From Salaquimonas sp041736675 (GTDB lineage: Bacteria > Pseudomonadota > Alphaproteobacteria > Rhizobiales > Rhizobiaceae): 64,000 nucleotides of DNA. Positions within the stretch are counted from its first letter, which is position 1. Each line of letters opens with the position of its first letter. The position numbers were made by a program, and so were the translations under genes. Where the stretch lies: positions 1-64,000 of the forward strand of contig JBGSTD010000002.1 of the NCBI GenBank assembly GCA_041736675.1, given 5' to 3'. Positions 7,977-16,554 of this stretch are shown here, in pieces. The notes beneath the pieces are model-generated. The model was not told the origin of the DNA and did not search any database. It saw only the letters and a program-made list of their open reading frames with translations.

Positions 7977-8383
7977 TCGCTTTCCTCTTTTCACAAGTCC
8001 TATCTGTCCTATCTCTCCCATGTGCGCCGTTGCACCGCGAACGATAGTTTCCTGTTCAGCATCCTGTATTTTGGCAGACAGTCAAGCAACAAACTGATCA
8101 TCGAACATCAAAATAATTGGCTAGGGCAAAAAGAGACCGTTACTTTTTCTGATCATAAAAGCTGCCTCAGTGAAAAAGCCAGTGTTGCGAAATCGGCAGG
8201 TTGTTGCAGCAATCTGTTGCTTTGAATAAAGGGTCCTCGTGTCTCTCGACATTCGCTGCGCAAATTGTTAGCCGACCTTCGACGGCGCTTCGCTGGTCTG
8301 GGAAAAACCCGAGGACTACCAATCGGGAGGAAGCCTGATCACTTTTATATTGCACGCGAAAATGGCGGTTCGGCCGGCACCAG
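7977..8383. other. Intergenic region, about 400 bases
   Basis: No gene can be supported. A 38-codon open stretch on the plus strand ending near 8393 has a coding-like feel (FDGASLVWEKPEDY) but no start. This may be degraded sequence between the universal stress gene and the lipoprotein gene. Confidence 0.3.
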
Positions 8384-9238
8384 TCACCGCATGATGAGTA
8401 CCGGTACCTTGCAGGTGCGGATCATTTCCGATGTGGTTGAGCCGATTATCAGGCTTCGGATGCGAGAATGACCGTAGGCTCCCATAACAACAAGATCGTA
8501 ATGCTCGTCTTCCACAAGTTTACCCAAGACGGCCTCCGGCCGACCTTCTCTAACCAGACTGTTTGACTGGATATTCCCACCGGCCAAAAGCGCTGTCGCA
8601 TCCTCCAGGGACTTGCGGATCGCGGGCGTGTCCTGTCCGGCGTAAACCAATGTTACTGGCAGATTTACGCAGATGGCACTGCGTGACAGGTAATCAACGG
8701 CTTTCAAGGACGACGCTCCGCCATCAAAGGCAAGCAATACTTTTGAAAGCGGTTTGAATTCCCGGTTGGCGATGAACACAGGCTTGTGGCTGGCACGAAC
8801 GATACGCTCCAGATTGGAACCAAGATGCAGCGTGGCAAAATCGGCCGCCTCGCCGCGCTTGCCGACAATGATGAGGTCCGCTTTGCTTTCCTTGTCGGAA
8901 ATTGTTTCGACCAGATCACCCTGACGCAAGCGCGTCTCAACTGAAACCCCGTCCGCCTCGACAATCGCCTTGGCATCTTCAAGAATCGCGCGGCCTCTTG
9001 CCTGGTTGACCTTTGCCCGCTGGGCATCAAGGGTGCTCAATTCCTCCAGCAGATGCGTGCGTGCGCCGAGGGTGATTGCCCCACTGAGATCGTGTGTATC
9101 ATTGCCATCGCGACGACCCAGTACATGATAAAGTTTCACGCTGGCACCGGTGCGTTTTGCAATCCACGCAGCGTAGTGACAGACACTTACCGAGTATTTT
9201 GAACCATCGACAAGGGCTATGAGCAGATTGTTATTCAT
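8384..9238 (-). CDS. Universal stress protein with two tandem USP domains
   Basis: 284 residues made of two UspA-like domains. The first starts LLIALVDGSKYS with the segment ADLIIVGKRGEA. The second starts KVLLAFDGGASS and ends with the nucleotide-binding style motif VVMGAYGHSRIRSLIIGSTTSEM. Tandem USPs act in stress adaptation and often bind ATP; no specific role can be read here. The start ATG at 9236-9238 has an AGGGAGG site, and the gene follows the SulP transporter by only 10 bases, indicating co-transcription. Such SulP-Usp pairs suggest coupling of anion uptake and stress physiology, which is inference. Confidence 0.85.
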   Translation of the reverse strand: MNNNLLIALVDGSKYSVSVCHYAAWIAKRTGASVKLYHVLGRRDGNDTHDLSGAITLGARTHLLEELSTLDAQRAKVNQARGRAILEDAKAIVEADGVSVETRLRQGDLVETISDKESKADLIIVGKRGEAADFATLHLGSNLERIVRASHKPVFIANREFKPLSKVLLAFDGGASSLKAVDYLSRSAICVNLPVTLVYAGQDTPAIRKSLEDATALLAGGNIQSNSLVREGRPEAVLGKLVEDEHYDLVVMGAYGHSRIRSLIIGSTTSEMIRTCKVPVLIMR

Positions 9239-9248
9239 TATTTCCTCC

Positions 9249-9583
9249 CTAATGCCCCAACAACTTGTCCATCGTACCTGGCTTATCATGGATAGCGAGC
9301 CGATCGACAATGGTTTCTGAGGCTTCATTCATGCCGATGATTTCAACATCAGCACCTTCGCGCTTGAATTTGAGTACAGCCATGTCGAGCGCTGCGACTG
9401 ACGATATATCCCAGATATGAGCTTGGCTCACATCAATGGTGACTTTCTCAAGCGCTTCCTTGAAGTCGAACGCCTTCATGAAGTCCTCGGAAGAGGCAAA
9501 GAATATCTGCCCCTCAAAGCGATAGGTCCGGTGACGACCATCGGGACTAATCGTGGAAGTTGCGTCAAAAATCTGGGAGATTT
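9249..9583 (-). pseudogene. STAS domain of the SulP transporter, out of frame
   Basis: This segment continues the SulP protein in the -1 frame: KISQIFDATS leads into a STAS domain (about 110 residues, with YRFEGQIFFASSEDF and VTIDVSQAHIWDISSVAALD). The membrane domain upstream stops at TGA 9584-9586 in the sequence GCC TGA AAA TC. Family members normally read FFAWKISQIF across this point, and one extra G would restore TGG AAA ATC. It has no good start of its own, so it is probably not made unless the frameshift is a sequencing error. Confidence 0.75.
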
Positions 9584-10738
9584 TCAGGCAAAGAACAGCC
9601 CTGAAAGAAGCACACCAACCAGAACGCCAATGGCAAGATTGTGGGTGTAGACAACAAAGAACACCGTAGCGAGCATGACCACGGATGACGAGCGCGGATG
9701 GTCCCGAAGATTCTTGATCGAGCTCCATGAAAATGTGCCGATGGAGACCATGATCATGATGGCAACAAGTGCCGCCATGGGTATTTGCCCCACCAGGTCT
9801 CCAAGGCCAACAACCATGAACAACAGGAAAACACCTGCCGCAAATGCCGATAGCCGCCCGCGACCGCCGGATTTGACGTTGATGATGGACTGGCCGATCA
9901 TCGCACAACCGGCCATGCCACCGATGAAACCGGTTGCCGTATTTGCAATGCCCTGCCCGATGCATTCCTGGTTTCGGTCTGAAGGCGTGTCGGTCAGATC
10001 ATCGACAATCTGCTGGGTCATGAGGCTTTCGAGAAGCCCGACCACTGCAACCGCAACTGAATAGGGGAAGATGATCTTCAATGTCTCGAAATTCAGGGGA
10101 ATATCGGGGATCAAAAACACGGGAAGCGTATCAGGTAATTCGCCCATATCCCCAACGGTGCGAACATCCCAGCCGAACCAGACTGTCAGTGCGGTGAGAA
10201 CAACAATCGTCACAAGCGGTGAGGGTATGGATTTTGTAATCAGCGGAAACAGATAGATGATAGCCAAACCCGCTGCCACAAGAGCAAATGTCAACAATGG
10301 CACTTTGGAAGGATCAAGCTCCGGCAGTTGTGCCATGAAGATCAGGATCGCAAGCGCATTTACGAAACCGGTCATCACCGAGCGCGACACAAATCGCATG
10401 ACATAGCCGAGCTTAAAAATTCCCGCACCGATTTGGAGAAGACCTGCCAGGACGGTGGCTGCAAGCAGGTACTCCAGGCCGTGATCGCGCACCAATGTCA
10501 CCATCAATACTGCCGTGGCCGCCGTTGCCGCCGAAATCATTCCCGGACGTCCACCGGTGATGGCGATAATTACTGCAATGGAAAAAGACGCAAAAAGCCC
10601 GACCTTGGGATCAACGCCGGCAATGATCGAGAAGGCGATGGCCTCCGGTATCAGGGCAAGCGCCACGACAATTCCTGACAGAAGGTCTGCTCGAATATTG
10701 CCGAACCATTGGTCTTTGTAATTGGTAAAGGAGATCAT
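9584..10738 (-). CDS. SulP family anion transporter, membrane domain (frameshifted before STAS)
   Basis: 384 residues with about ten to twelve membrane helices and the SulP signature near the N-terminus (GIVVALALIPEAIAFSIIAGVDPKVGLFAS is its region, residues about 20-49). SulP proteins carry sulfate, bicarbonate or other anions; the substrate here is unknown. The chosen start is the ATG at 10736-10738; the ribosome binding site is weak. The protein ends LLSGLFFA, exactly where homologues continue into a cytoplasmic STAS domain, which is present next door in another frame. Loss of STAS usually impairs trafficking or activity, so the gene may be inactive, or the base call may be wrong. Confidence 0.8.
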   Translation of the reverse strand: MISFTNYKDQWFGNIRADLLSGIVVALALIPEAIAFSIIAGVDPKVGLFASFSIAVIIAITGGRPGMISAATAATAVLMVTLVRDHGLEYLLAATVLAGLLQIGAGIFKLGYVMRFVSRSVMTGFVNALAILIFMAQLPELDPSKVPLLTFALVAAGLAIIYLFPLITKSIPSPLVTIVVLTALTVWFGWDVRTVGDMGELPDTLPVFLIPDIPLNFETLKIIFPYSVAVAVVGLLESLMTQQIVDDLTDTPSDRNQECIGQGIANTATGFIGGMAGCAMIGQSIINVKSGGRGRLSAFAAGVFLLFMVVGLGDLVGQIPMAALVAIMIMVSIGTFSWSSIKNLRDHPRSSSVVMLATVFFVVYTHNLAIGVLVGVLLSGLFFA

Positions 10739-10978
10739 GAATTGTCCAAATGTACTGTTCCCGCAGTCTTGCCGGGGTTCAGGCCTATAGAAAAGGGAAT
10801 GGTTCGGCGGGTCAGCGGCCGAAAGAGCCACCTGGGGAAAAACCCAGGTCCGGATGTCAGGCCCTGTTAACATGCAGCACTGCGATATCCAAGCCATTTC
10901 ATGATCCGGCAGGCGTTTTTCTGTACGGCATCAAGATCATCCAGTGAATTTCAGGAAGTACACACTGTATTGAAAGTG
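10739..10978. other. Intergenic region upstream of the SulP gene
   Basis: About 240 bases with no supported gene. It ends where the duplicated 5' flank of the exonuclease-CBS-DUF294 gene begins at 10979. Confidence 0.4.
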
Positions 10979-11183
10979 CGACTTCGTGTAATTGTTAGCG
11001 GTGAGTTTTCCAGGCAACAAACATGACATCGTCTGAACGGGTATTTGGGGAAAATCATGAAGAGAGTTAGCAGTTCAACGCCGCTGGTTTCCCTTTCCGC
11101 GGTGAGCCTTGACCTTGAAACCACCGGTGTTGATGTGAAAGAGGCGCGCATCGTGCAGACCGGTGCGCTGCATCTCGACAAAT
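10979..11183 (+). pseudogene. Duplicated 5' fragment of the exonuclease-CBS-DUF294 gene
   Basis: About 205 bases matching 13217-13427 at roughly 90 percent by eye, covering 78 bases of 5' flank and the first 40 or so codons. The start ATG at 11057 aligns with 13295, and the exonuclease motif DLETTG is retained. Similarity ends just after CTCGACAAA, where the AT-rich membrane-protein gene begins. The frame runs on for only a few codons to a stop at 11239, so it is a truncated copy. Confidence 0.8.
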
Positions 11184-11265
11184 ATTGGCATTTGAACGCT
11201 ATCGGAATATCAATGGTTTTCATACCAATTACAAATTAACAGTCACATTTATCAGGAATTTTATA

Positions 11266-13089
11266 TTGAATCAGAATTTCTCGAAAAATTTTCAGGATTA
11301 TTTTTTTACACTATTATCTATTTTATTATCCTTGATTGTTTTTTTCTATTTTATTTACAATTCCGATGTCGGTCTCGATATTTCAGATTCCAGTTTCTAT
11401 CTCATCAACATTTACAGTTCTTTCGACATCAACATTCAACTTACCATGTTTGGCATATTGTGGGAAAGCGTGTTCGGAACAATGGATGTTGTTAGCTATC
11501 GGGCAATTAACATTTCCATGCTTTTTGCAGTTGGATATCTGATCACATACCGATGCACATTGTTTTTCGCTGACGCGAGTGCTCTGGCAAGAACTTATCT
11601 CTCAGTTGCGGGCGGCACTTGCTATCTCTTCTACTTCAGCTGGTTCATATTGGATCCTTCCTACAACAGCCTGACCATACTGTTTTTATCTTTGGGATGG
11701 CTGTCATTCGTATGGATAGCCATAAGCAGCAAGGCGTATTCCCGTTTTCTGCCCCTGTTCGCAGCCAGCATCTGTTTTGGCATGGCAATGTCAGGCCTGA
11801 CATTGGTGAAAGCCACCTCAACAGTATCAAGCGGCTCCCTGATGGCGGCGATTTATCTGTTATATTGCTGGCGGACCCTGAAACTCAAATCTGCATTGAT
11901 CGTCATTTCAGGCGGAACTCTTGGAATTGCCATCGTAGTTTGCTGGCTTTGGCTTCACGGATATTCTCCAATTTGGCTGTTTGAAAGTTTGCAGCGGGGC
12001 CTTGAATACATGGGCATTCTTTTGACTGGCAGGCATCCGCCGCTTTATCATGAGGTCCGTCAAATACAGATTTACAGCGGATATGTTATCCAGACGTTTT
12101 CAATCCACGGCCTTCCTACCATGCTGTGGATGGCCATAATGATATCCGGCCTCACAATACTGAACAAAGCAGAAAGCTTTCGAAGCGGATCAACAATAGC
12201 GGTTATCGTCGGCGCCTTGGTGACGGCTATCTGGTTTTGGTTCAATTGGTCTTTCTTCACCTCATCAGAACTTAATGAAAATTTGGCCGCCCTCAACTTG
12301 ATTTGTTTGTGTAATTTTGTTTTTGGCGCCTTCACCTTGGCCCTCAATCGAAAAAGAATTCCGGGAATCGCATTGATCAGCTTTCCGGTATTGCTCGTAG
12401 CTCCTTTGCTTGTTTCCTCGAGAACCGGCATAGGTTGGCAGTATAGTTTTCTGCTTTCGATGGGCCTGATATTTGCCGTCACCTTGTCATGCACATTGAG
12501 TTACAAAAGCAGTGTTCGCTTGCTCGCGCACATTCCGGTTTTCGCGTTGATTGCAGCTGGCGTTTTCGCAGGATGGGCAAGAACAGAATACCAAGCCTAC
12601 CGTCTCGGAGACAATCTATCAAATGCCACAGTCAAATTTGAGTTGGGTGAACGAAAGGAAATACTGAGGGCCCCCGCTTCACTTGCCGGATTCTATCTCA
12701 AACTCGCGCCTTACCGATACAAGAAACAAGCAACAGAAGAAAAGCCACCGGTATTGATCGACCTTTCTGGGAGAAGCCCTGGCGCATCGCTTCAACTCGG
12801 CTTGCGCCCCCCAAGAACAGCGTGGAATCTTTCGGGGTATGCAGGCAGCGACAACGCACTGGCATATGTACTTGAAATGTTGACAAACAACGAGCTTGAA
12901 CGGGCCTGGGTGATTGAATGGGACGATTCAACACCGGTAAAAGCACCCAGACTATCCAGGGACGTAATCAATCAGTTCCTTTCCAGGGTTGGGAAACAAT
13001 TCCCCGACGACTATGAAATGTTGACCGGTTTTGATGTCCCTTATGCGCAATCCAGGGCTTTGCTGTATCGCCCAAAGGTGGCCGATTGA
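11266..13089 (+). CDS. Polytopic membrane protein, GT-C glycosyltransferase-like
   Basis: About 607 residues with an estimated eleven or twelve membrane helices and a C-terminal soluble tail of about 150 residues. The first loop contains DISDSSFYL, which resembles the acidic motif of GT-C (ArnT/PMT-like) glycosyltransferases, a tentative assignment. There is no early ATG; the best start is a TTG at 11266, about nine bases after AGGA, while a TTG at 11185 lies at the edge of the duplicated fragment. The 5' part is far more AT-rich than the surroundings and the gene sits between two copies of another gene's 5' end, which indicates horizontal insertion. Confidence 0.65.
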   Translation: MNQNFSKNFQDYFFTLLSILLSLIVFFYFIYNSDVGLDISDSSFYLINIYSSFDINIQLTMFGILWESVFGTMDVVSYRAINISMLFAVGYLITYRCTLFFADASALARTYLSVAGGTCYLFYFSWFILDPSYNSLTILFLSLGWLSFVWIAISSKAYSRFLPLFAASICFGMAMSGLTLVKATSTVSSGSLMAAIYLLYCWRTLKLKSALIVISGGTLGIAIVVCWLWLHGYSPIWLFESLQRGLEYMGILLTGRHPPLYHEVRQIQIYSGYVIQTFSIHGLPTMLWMAIMISGLTILNKAESFRSGSTIAVIVGALVTAIWFWFNWSFFTSSELNENLAALNLICLCNFVFGAFTLALNRKRIPGIALISFPVLLVAPLLVSSRTGIGWQYSFLLSMGLIFAVTLSCTLSYKSSVRLLAHIPVFALIAAGVFAGWARTEYQAYRLGDNLSNATVKFELGERKEILRAPASLAGFYLKLAPYRYKKQATEEKPPVLIDLSGRSPGASLQLGLRPPRTAWNLSGYAGSDNALAYVLEMLTNNELERAWVIEWDDSTPVKAPRLSRDVINQFLSRVGKQFPDDYEMLTGFDVPYAQSRALLYRPKVAD

Positions 13090-13294
13090 CTGTTTGTGGA
13101 TTCCATGCGGGTTTTCAGTTCAAGCTTGAGCCGCGAGACAAGTCAGCGTGAACCTGTCAATTCAGGTGGCTTTGAGTGCCCCCAATATGCGCCTAAAGCA
13201 GTCTGTTGCGCGGGTTCGACTTCGTGTAATTGTAAGCCGTGGGTTTTCCAGGCAACAAGCATGACATCGTCTGAACGGGCATTTGGGGAGGATC

Positions 13295-15421
13295 ATGAAA
13301 AGAGTTAGCAGTTCAACGCCGCTGGTTTCCCTTTCCGCGGTGAGCCTTGACCTTGAAACCACCGGGCTTGATGTGAAGGAAGCGCGCATCGTGCAGATCG
13401 GCGCGCTGCGTCTGCGCCAGGACAAACTTGTTCCGGGTTCCGAACTTGAAAAGATTATCGACCCGCAGGTGACAATCCCTGCCGCCTCGACCAAAATTCA
13501 CGGCATATCCAATGCTGACACGCGCATGGCGCCTGATATCGCCGCGGCCTGGCATGAATTGACCGCCTATCTCGGCACCAGCGTGATGATCGGCCACACC
13601 ATCGCCTATGACCTGACGGTGCTCGAAAACGAAGCCGCCCGCCACAATCTGCCCTGGCAAAGGCCGCGCTCGCTTTGCGTGCGGTTGCTGGCCCAACACG
13701 CCGTGCCCGAACTCGCCGATCCGACCCTCGACAAACTCGCCTCCTGGTTTGCGATTGATATCGAAAGGCGGCATACGGCCCTTTCGGATGCACAGACCGC
13801 CGCGCTGATCTTTCTCAAACTCGTGCCGCTTCTGGCCGCCAAGGGCATCAAGACGCTTGCCGAGGCGGAAAGGGCCATTCTCGGCAATGCCATCAGCATC
13901 CGCGAGGGAACCAATGCAGGCTGGGTTGCGCCGGTGGTCAATCCCTCCGACCTTGCCCTGTCGGCGGGCATCAAGGCTTTTGATACCTTCGCCTACCGGC
14001 ACACGATTGCAGACATCATGAGCGGCACTCCGGTTATTGCAAAAAGGGATATTTCACTGCAGGCGGCCATAGGGATCATGGCGGAAAAATCAATCAGTTC
14101 GCTTCTCATCAATGACAGCGGCAATCCCGGGGAGCTGGTCAGCGAATATGCCATCATCACGGAGCGCGATGTGCTGCGCCAGATCGCCAAATCCGGCCCC
14201 GCCGCCCTCAAACAGAAGGCCGGCAATTTTGCCTCCAGCCCGATATTGAGCATCCGCCAAAAGGCATTCGTCTACCGGGCACTGTCGCGCATGCGCCGGC
14301 TTAAGATCAGGCACCTCGCCGTCGTCGACGACAAAAGGCACCTGACGGGCGTCTTGTCGGCGCGCGATCTGCTGAAGGCAAGGTCAGACCCGGCAATTGC
14401 CCTGGATGATGAAATCAACAATGCCGCCAATGCGGCTGATCTCGCCGCCGCCTGGGCAACCCTTCCCGAGGTCGTCTATTCGCTGGTCGAAGAAAGACTG
14501 GACGCCCATACCATCACAAGGATCGTATCGGAGGAAATACGCTCGATGACCGAGCGGGCCGCAATCCTCGCCGAAATGGACATGGCGCAAGGCGGTTGGG
14601 GCAAGCCGCCCTGCAATTATGCGGTCATGGTGCTTGGCTCTGGCGGGCGCGGCGAAAGCCTGCTGAAGCCCGATCAGGACAATGCGATCATTTTTGAAAC
14701 CGGAGAGCCGGGCGGCAAGGAGGATCAATGGTTCGCCGAATTGGGCGCCCGCTTTGCCGCTATTCTCGATGCGGCCGGAATTCCGTACTGTGACGGCGGC
14801 ATCATGGCAAAAAATGCGAACTGGCGCGGCTCGCTCAAGACCTGGCAGGAACGCGTCACCGGCTGGATCGACAAGCCAAGCCCGGAGGCGCTGCTCAACG
14901 TCGATATCCTGTTCGACCAGATTGCCGTTCACGGCCACCGGACGCTGTCGGCTGAGCTGTTTGAATATTGTTATGAAAACGGCAGCCAGAGCACCGCCTT
15001 TTGCAAGACGCTCAGCCTCGGCCTCAACAGCCTGTCCAGTCCATTCGGTTTTCTTGGCAAGATCAAGTCGCAAAACAACCGCCTCGATCTCAAACTGCAC
15101 GGGCTCTTTCCGATTGTTACCTGCGCGAGGGCCCTTGCGATCCGCCACAATATGGCAGAGCACTCCACCCGCGAGCGCCTGCACGCACTGTCACAACTGG
15201 ACAAGGGCGATATCGGGCTGGTCAAGCGGTTGATCGGCCATCACTCGCTGTTCCTGTCGCTGATGCTTGGCGAACAGGAAAGCGAAATTCGCTCAGGGCG
15301 AAAGCCGAGCAATTTCATTGATCTGTCAAAGCAGGACCGTGCCGTGATGGAGGAACTGAAGAAAGCGCTTTCTGATGTGCAGATGATCCCGTCCCTGCTT
15401 CAGGACATGATGTTTCAATAG
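13295..15421 (+). CDS. 3'-5' exonuclease / CBS pair / DUF294 nucleotidyltransferase fusion
   Basis: 708 residues in four parts. A DEDDh exonuclease domain lies at about 10-180 (LDLETTGLDVKEARIVQIGA, with the histidine motif RRHTALSDA). A pair of CBS domains covers about 230-370 (ending HLAVVDDKRHLTGVLSARDLL). A DUF294 nucleotidyltransferase follows with GSGGRGESLLKPDQDNAI (about 445-463), and then the DUF294 C-terminal helical domain. CBS pairs sense adenylates and the nucleotidyltransferase resembles GlnD-type enzymes, so a nucleotide-regulated signalling role is plausible but unproven. The ATG at 13295 closely follows GGGGAGG; a TTG at 13283 is possible. Both ends of this gene are duplicated nearby. 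Confidence 0.8.
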   Translation: MKRVSSSTPLVSLSAVSLDLETTGLDVKEARIVQIGALRLRQDKLVPGSELEKIIDPQVTIPAASTKIHGISNADTRMAPDIAAAWHELTAYLGTSVMIGHTIAYDLTVLENEAARHNLPWQRPRSLCVRLLAQHAVPELADPTLDKLASWFAIDIERRHTALSDAQTAALIFLKLVPLLAAKGIKTLAEAERAILGNAISIREGTNAGWVAPVVNPSDLALSAGIKAFDTFAYRHTIADIMSGTPVIAKRDISLQAAIGIMAEKSISSLLINDSGNPGELVSEYAIITERDVLRQIAKSGPAALKQKAGNFASSPILSIRQKAFVYRALSRMRRLKIRHLAVVDDKRHLTGVLSARDLLKARSDPAIALDDEINNAANAADLAAAWATLPEVVYSLVEERLDAHTITRIVSEEIRSMTERAAILAEMDMAQGGWGKPPCNYAVMVLGSGGRGESLLKPDQDNAIIFETGEPGGKEDQWFAELGARFAAILDAAGIPYCDGGIMAKNANWRGSLKTWQERVTGWIDKPSPEALLNVDILFDQIAVHGHRTLSAELFEYCYENGSQSTAFCKTLSLGLNSLSSPFGFLGKIKSQNNRLDLKLHGLFPIVTCARALAIRHNMAEHSTRERLHALSQLDKGDIGLVKRLIGHHSLFLSLMLGEQESEIRSGRKPSNFIDLSKQDRAVMEELKKALSDVQMIPSLLQDMMFQ

Positions 15422-15450
15422 GCCAGGGTTCCGTGACAGGAACGATATGG

Positions 15451-15665
15451 CAGGCAAAAATGCGCCAGATAAGGGGCGGGCGCAAAAGGCTTCGATCCCA
15501 ACTCTACATGGCAGCGGTCGCCGCCATCAGGTTCAACGCTGCCATGAAGGCATTCTATCAGCGCAAACAGGAGGAAGGAAAACCCACTAAAAAAATACTC
15601 GTTGCTGTCATGCGCAAAATGCTGATAACACATCAACCAGATGTGCAAAACTGGCGAACCTTGGC
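15451..15665 (+). pseudogene. C-terminal remnant of an IS110-like transposase
   Basis: The frame containing RGGRKRLRSQLYMAAVAAIR and MKAFYQRKQEEGKPTKKILV then VMRKMLI matches the conserved C-terminal region of IS110-family transposases as remembered. No N-terminal DEDD domain is present, so only the tail remains. It directly follows the stop of the full-length DUF294 gene, and a short piece of it recurs after the second copy near 16338-16360. Confidence 0.6.
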
Positions 15666-15709
15666 GGGACCAGCCAACACAAGTGTCGTAAACAAAATCA
15701 AGACAGTCG

Positions 15710-15895
15710 CTGTCACCGTAATTGGGTCAAGCCCGACGATGACATCGGGGGAAGCAATAAAGGGACAGTTTACTTTCTTTCGGGCACGAGCGTTTCGCTG
15801 GCAGTTTTCCCGACGGGAAAAAAGTAAACTGTCCCTTTTTTGCTGTGGCAATTAAGTAAACTGTCACAGTAATTAAGTAAACTGTCACCGTAATT
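15710..15895 (+). repeat. REP-like hairpin plus two tandem units at a duplication junction
   Basis: A partial unit CTGTCACCGTAATT lies at 15710-15723. A hairpin follows with perfect 18-bp arms, AAAGGGACAGTTTACTTT at 15759-15776 and its complement at 15821-15838. Two units then sit at 15855-15874 (one mismatch) and 15876-15895 (AGTAAACTGTCACCGTAATT). The last unit abuts, without a gap, the duplicated DUF294 fragment that starts at 15896. Confidence 0.9.
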
Positions 15896-16312
15896 AAGAC
15901 GCTCAGCCTCGGCCTCAACAGCCTGTCCAGTCCGTTCGGTTTTCTTGGCAAGATCAAGTCGCAAAACAACCGTCTTGATCTCAAACTGCACGGGCTCTTT
16001 CCGATTGTTACCTGCGCGAGGGCCCTTGCGATCCGCCACAATATGGCAGAGCACTCCACCCGCGAGCGCCTGCACGCACTGTCACAACTGGACAAGGGCG
16101 ATATAGGGCTGGTCAAGCGGTTGATCGGTCATCACTCGCTGTTCCTGTCGCTGATGCTTGGAGAACAGGAGAGCGAAATTCGCTCAGGGCGAAAGCCGAG
16201 CAATTTCATTGATCTGTCAAAGCAGGACCGTGCCGTGATGGAGGAACTGAAGAAGGCGCTTTCTGATGTGCAGATGATCCCGTCCCTGCTTCAGGACATG
16301 ATGTTTCAATAG
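15896..16312 (+). pseudogene. Duplicated 3' fragment of the exonuclease-CBS-DUF294 gene
   Basis: A 139-codon copy of 15005-15421 with an offset of exactly 891 bases and only a handful of substitutions (for example at 15935 and 15974). It contains the DUF294 C-terminal domain and the same stop codon. The match continues past the stop to 16344, where copy 2 lacks 61 bases present in copy 1. There is no promoter or proper start, though an internal ATG at 16043 leaves 89 codons open. It is recent and probably non-functional. Confidence 0.85.
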
Positions 16313-16554
16313 GCCAGGGTTCCGTGACAGGAACGATATGGCAGCGGTCGTCGCCATCCGGCAAGGTTTAGCGGGCAACACATTTGTCTCAACGCCAATG
16401 CAACCCAACTCTCACATTTGCGTTTATTACAAAAGTTTCATGCAATTTCCGCTTCAGATATTATATAAAGGCGTTGCAGGTGCCGGAGGAACGGGCCTGC
16501 AAACGGTTTGCCTCAAACGGGGGAACCGGGAAAGACACCAAAGGAGGGTGCAAT

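Noticed and set aside
8270..8393. Possible gene fragment on the plus strand (FDGASLVWEKPEDY)
   Set aside because: It is preceded directly by a stop, lacks a start and has no recognisable relatives; too short to call.
9570..9600. Programmed frameshift in the SulP gene
   Set aside because: No slippery heptamer or downstream structure is visible; a missing G is the simpler explanation.
13313..14002. Large minus-strand ORF inside the exonuclease-CBS-DUF294 gene
   Set aside because: It is antisense to clearly conserved domains and has no ribosome binding site.
15433..15855. 140-codon ORF read as one gene
   Set aside because: Only its middle resembles an IS110 tail; the last third runs through the REP-like hairpin, so it is not a real gene.
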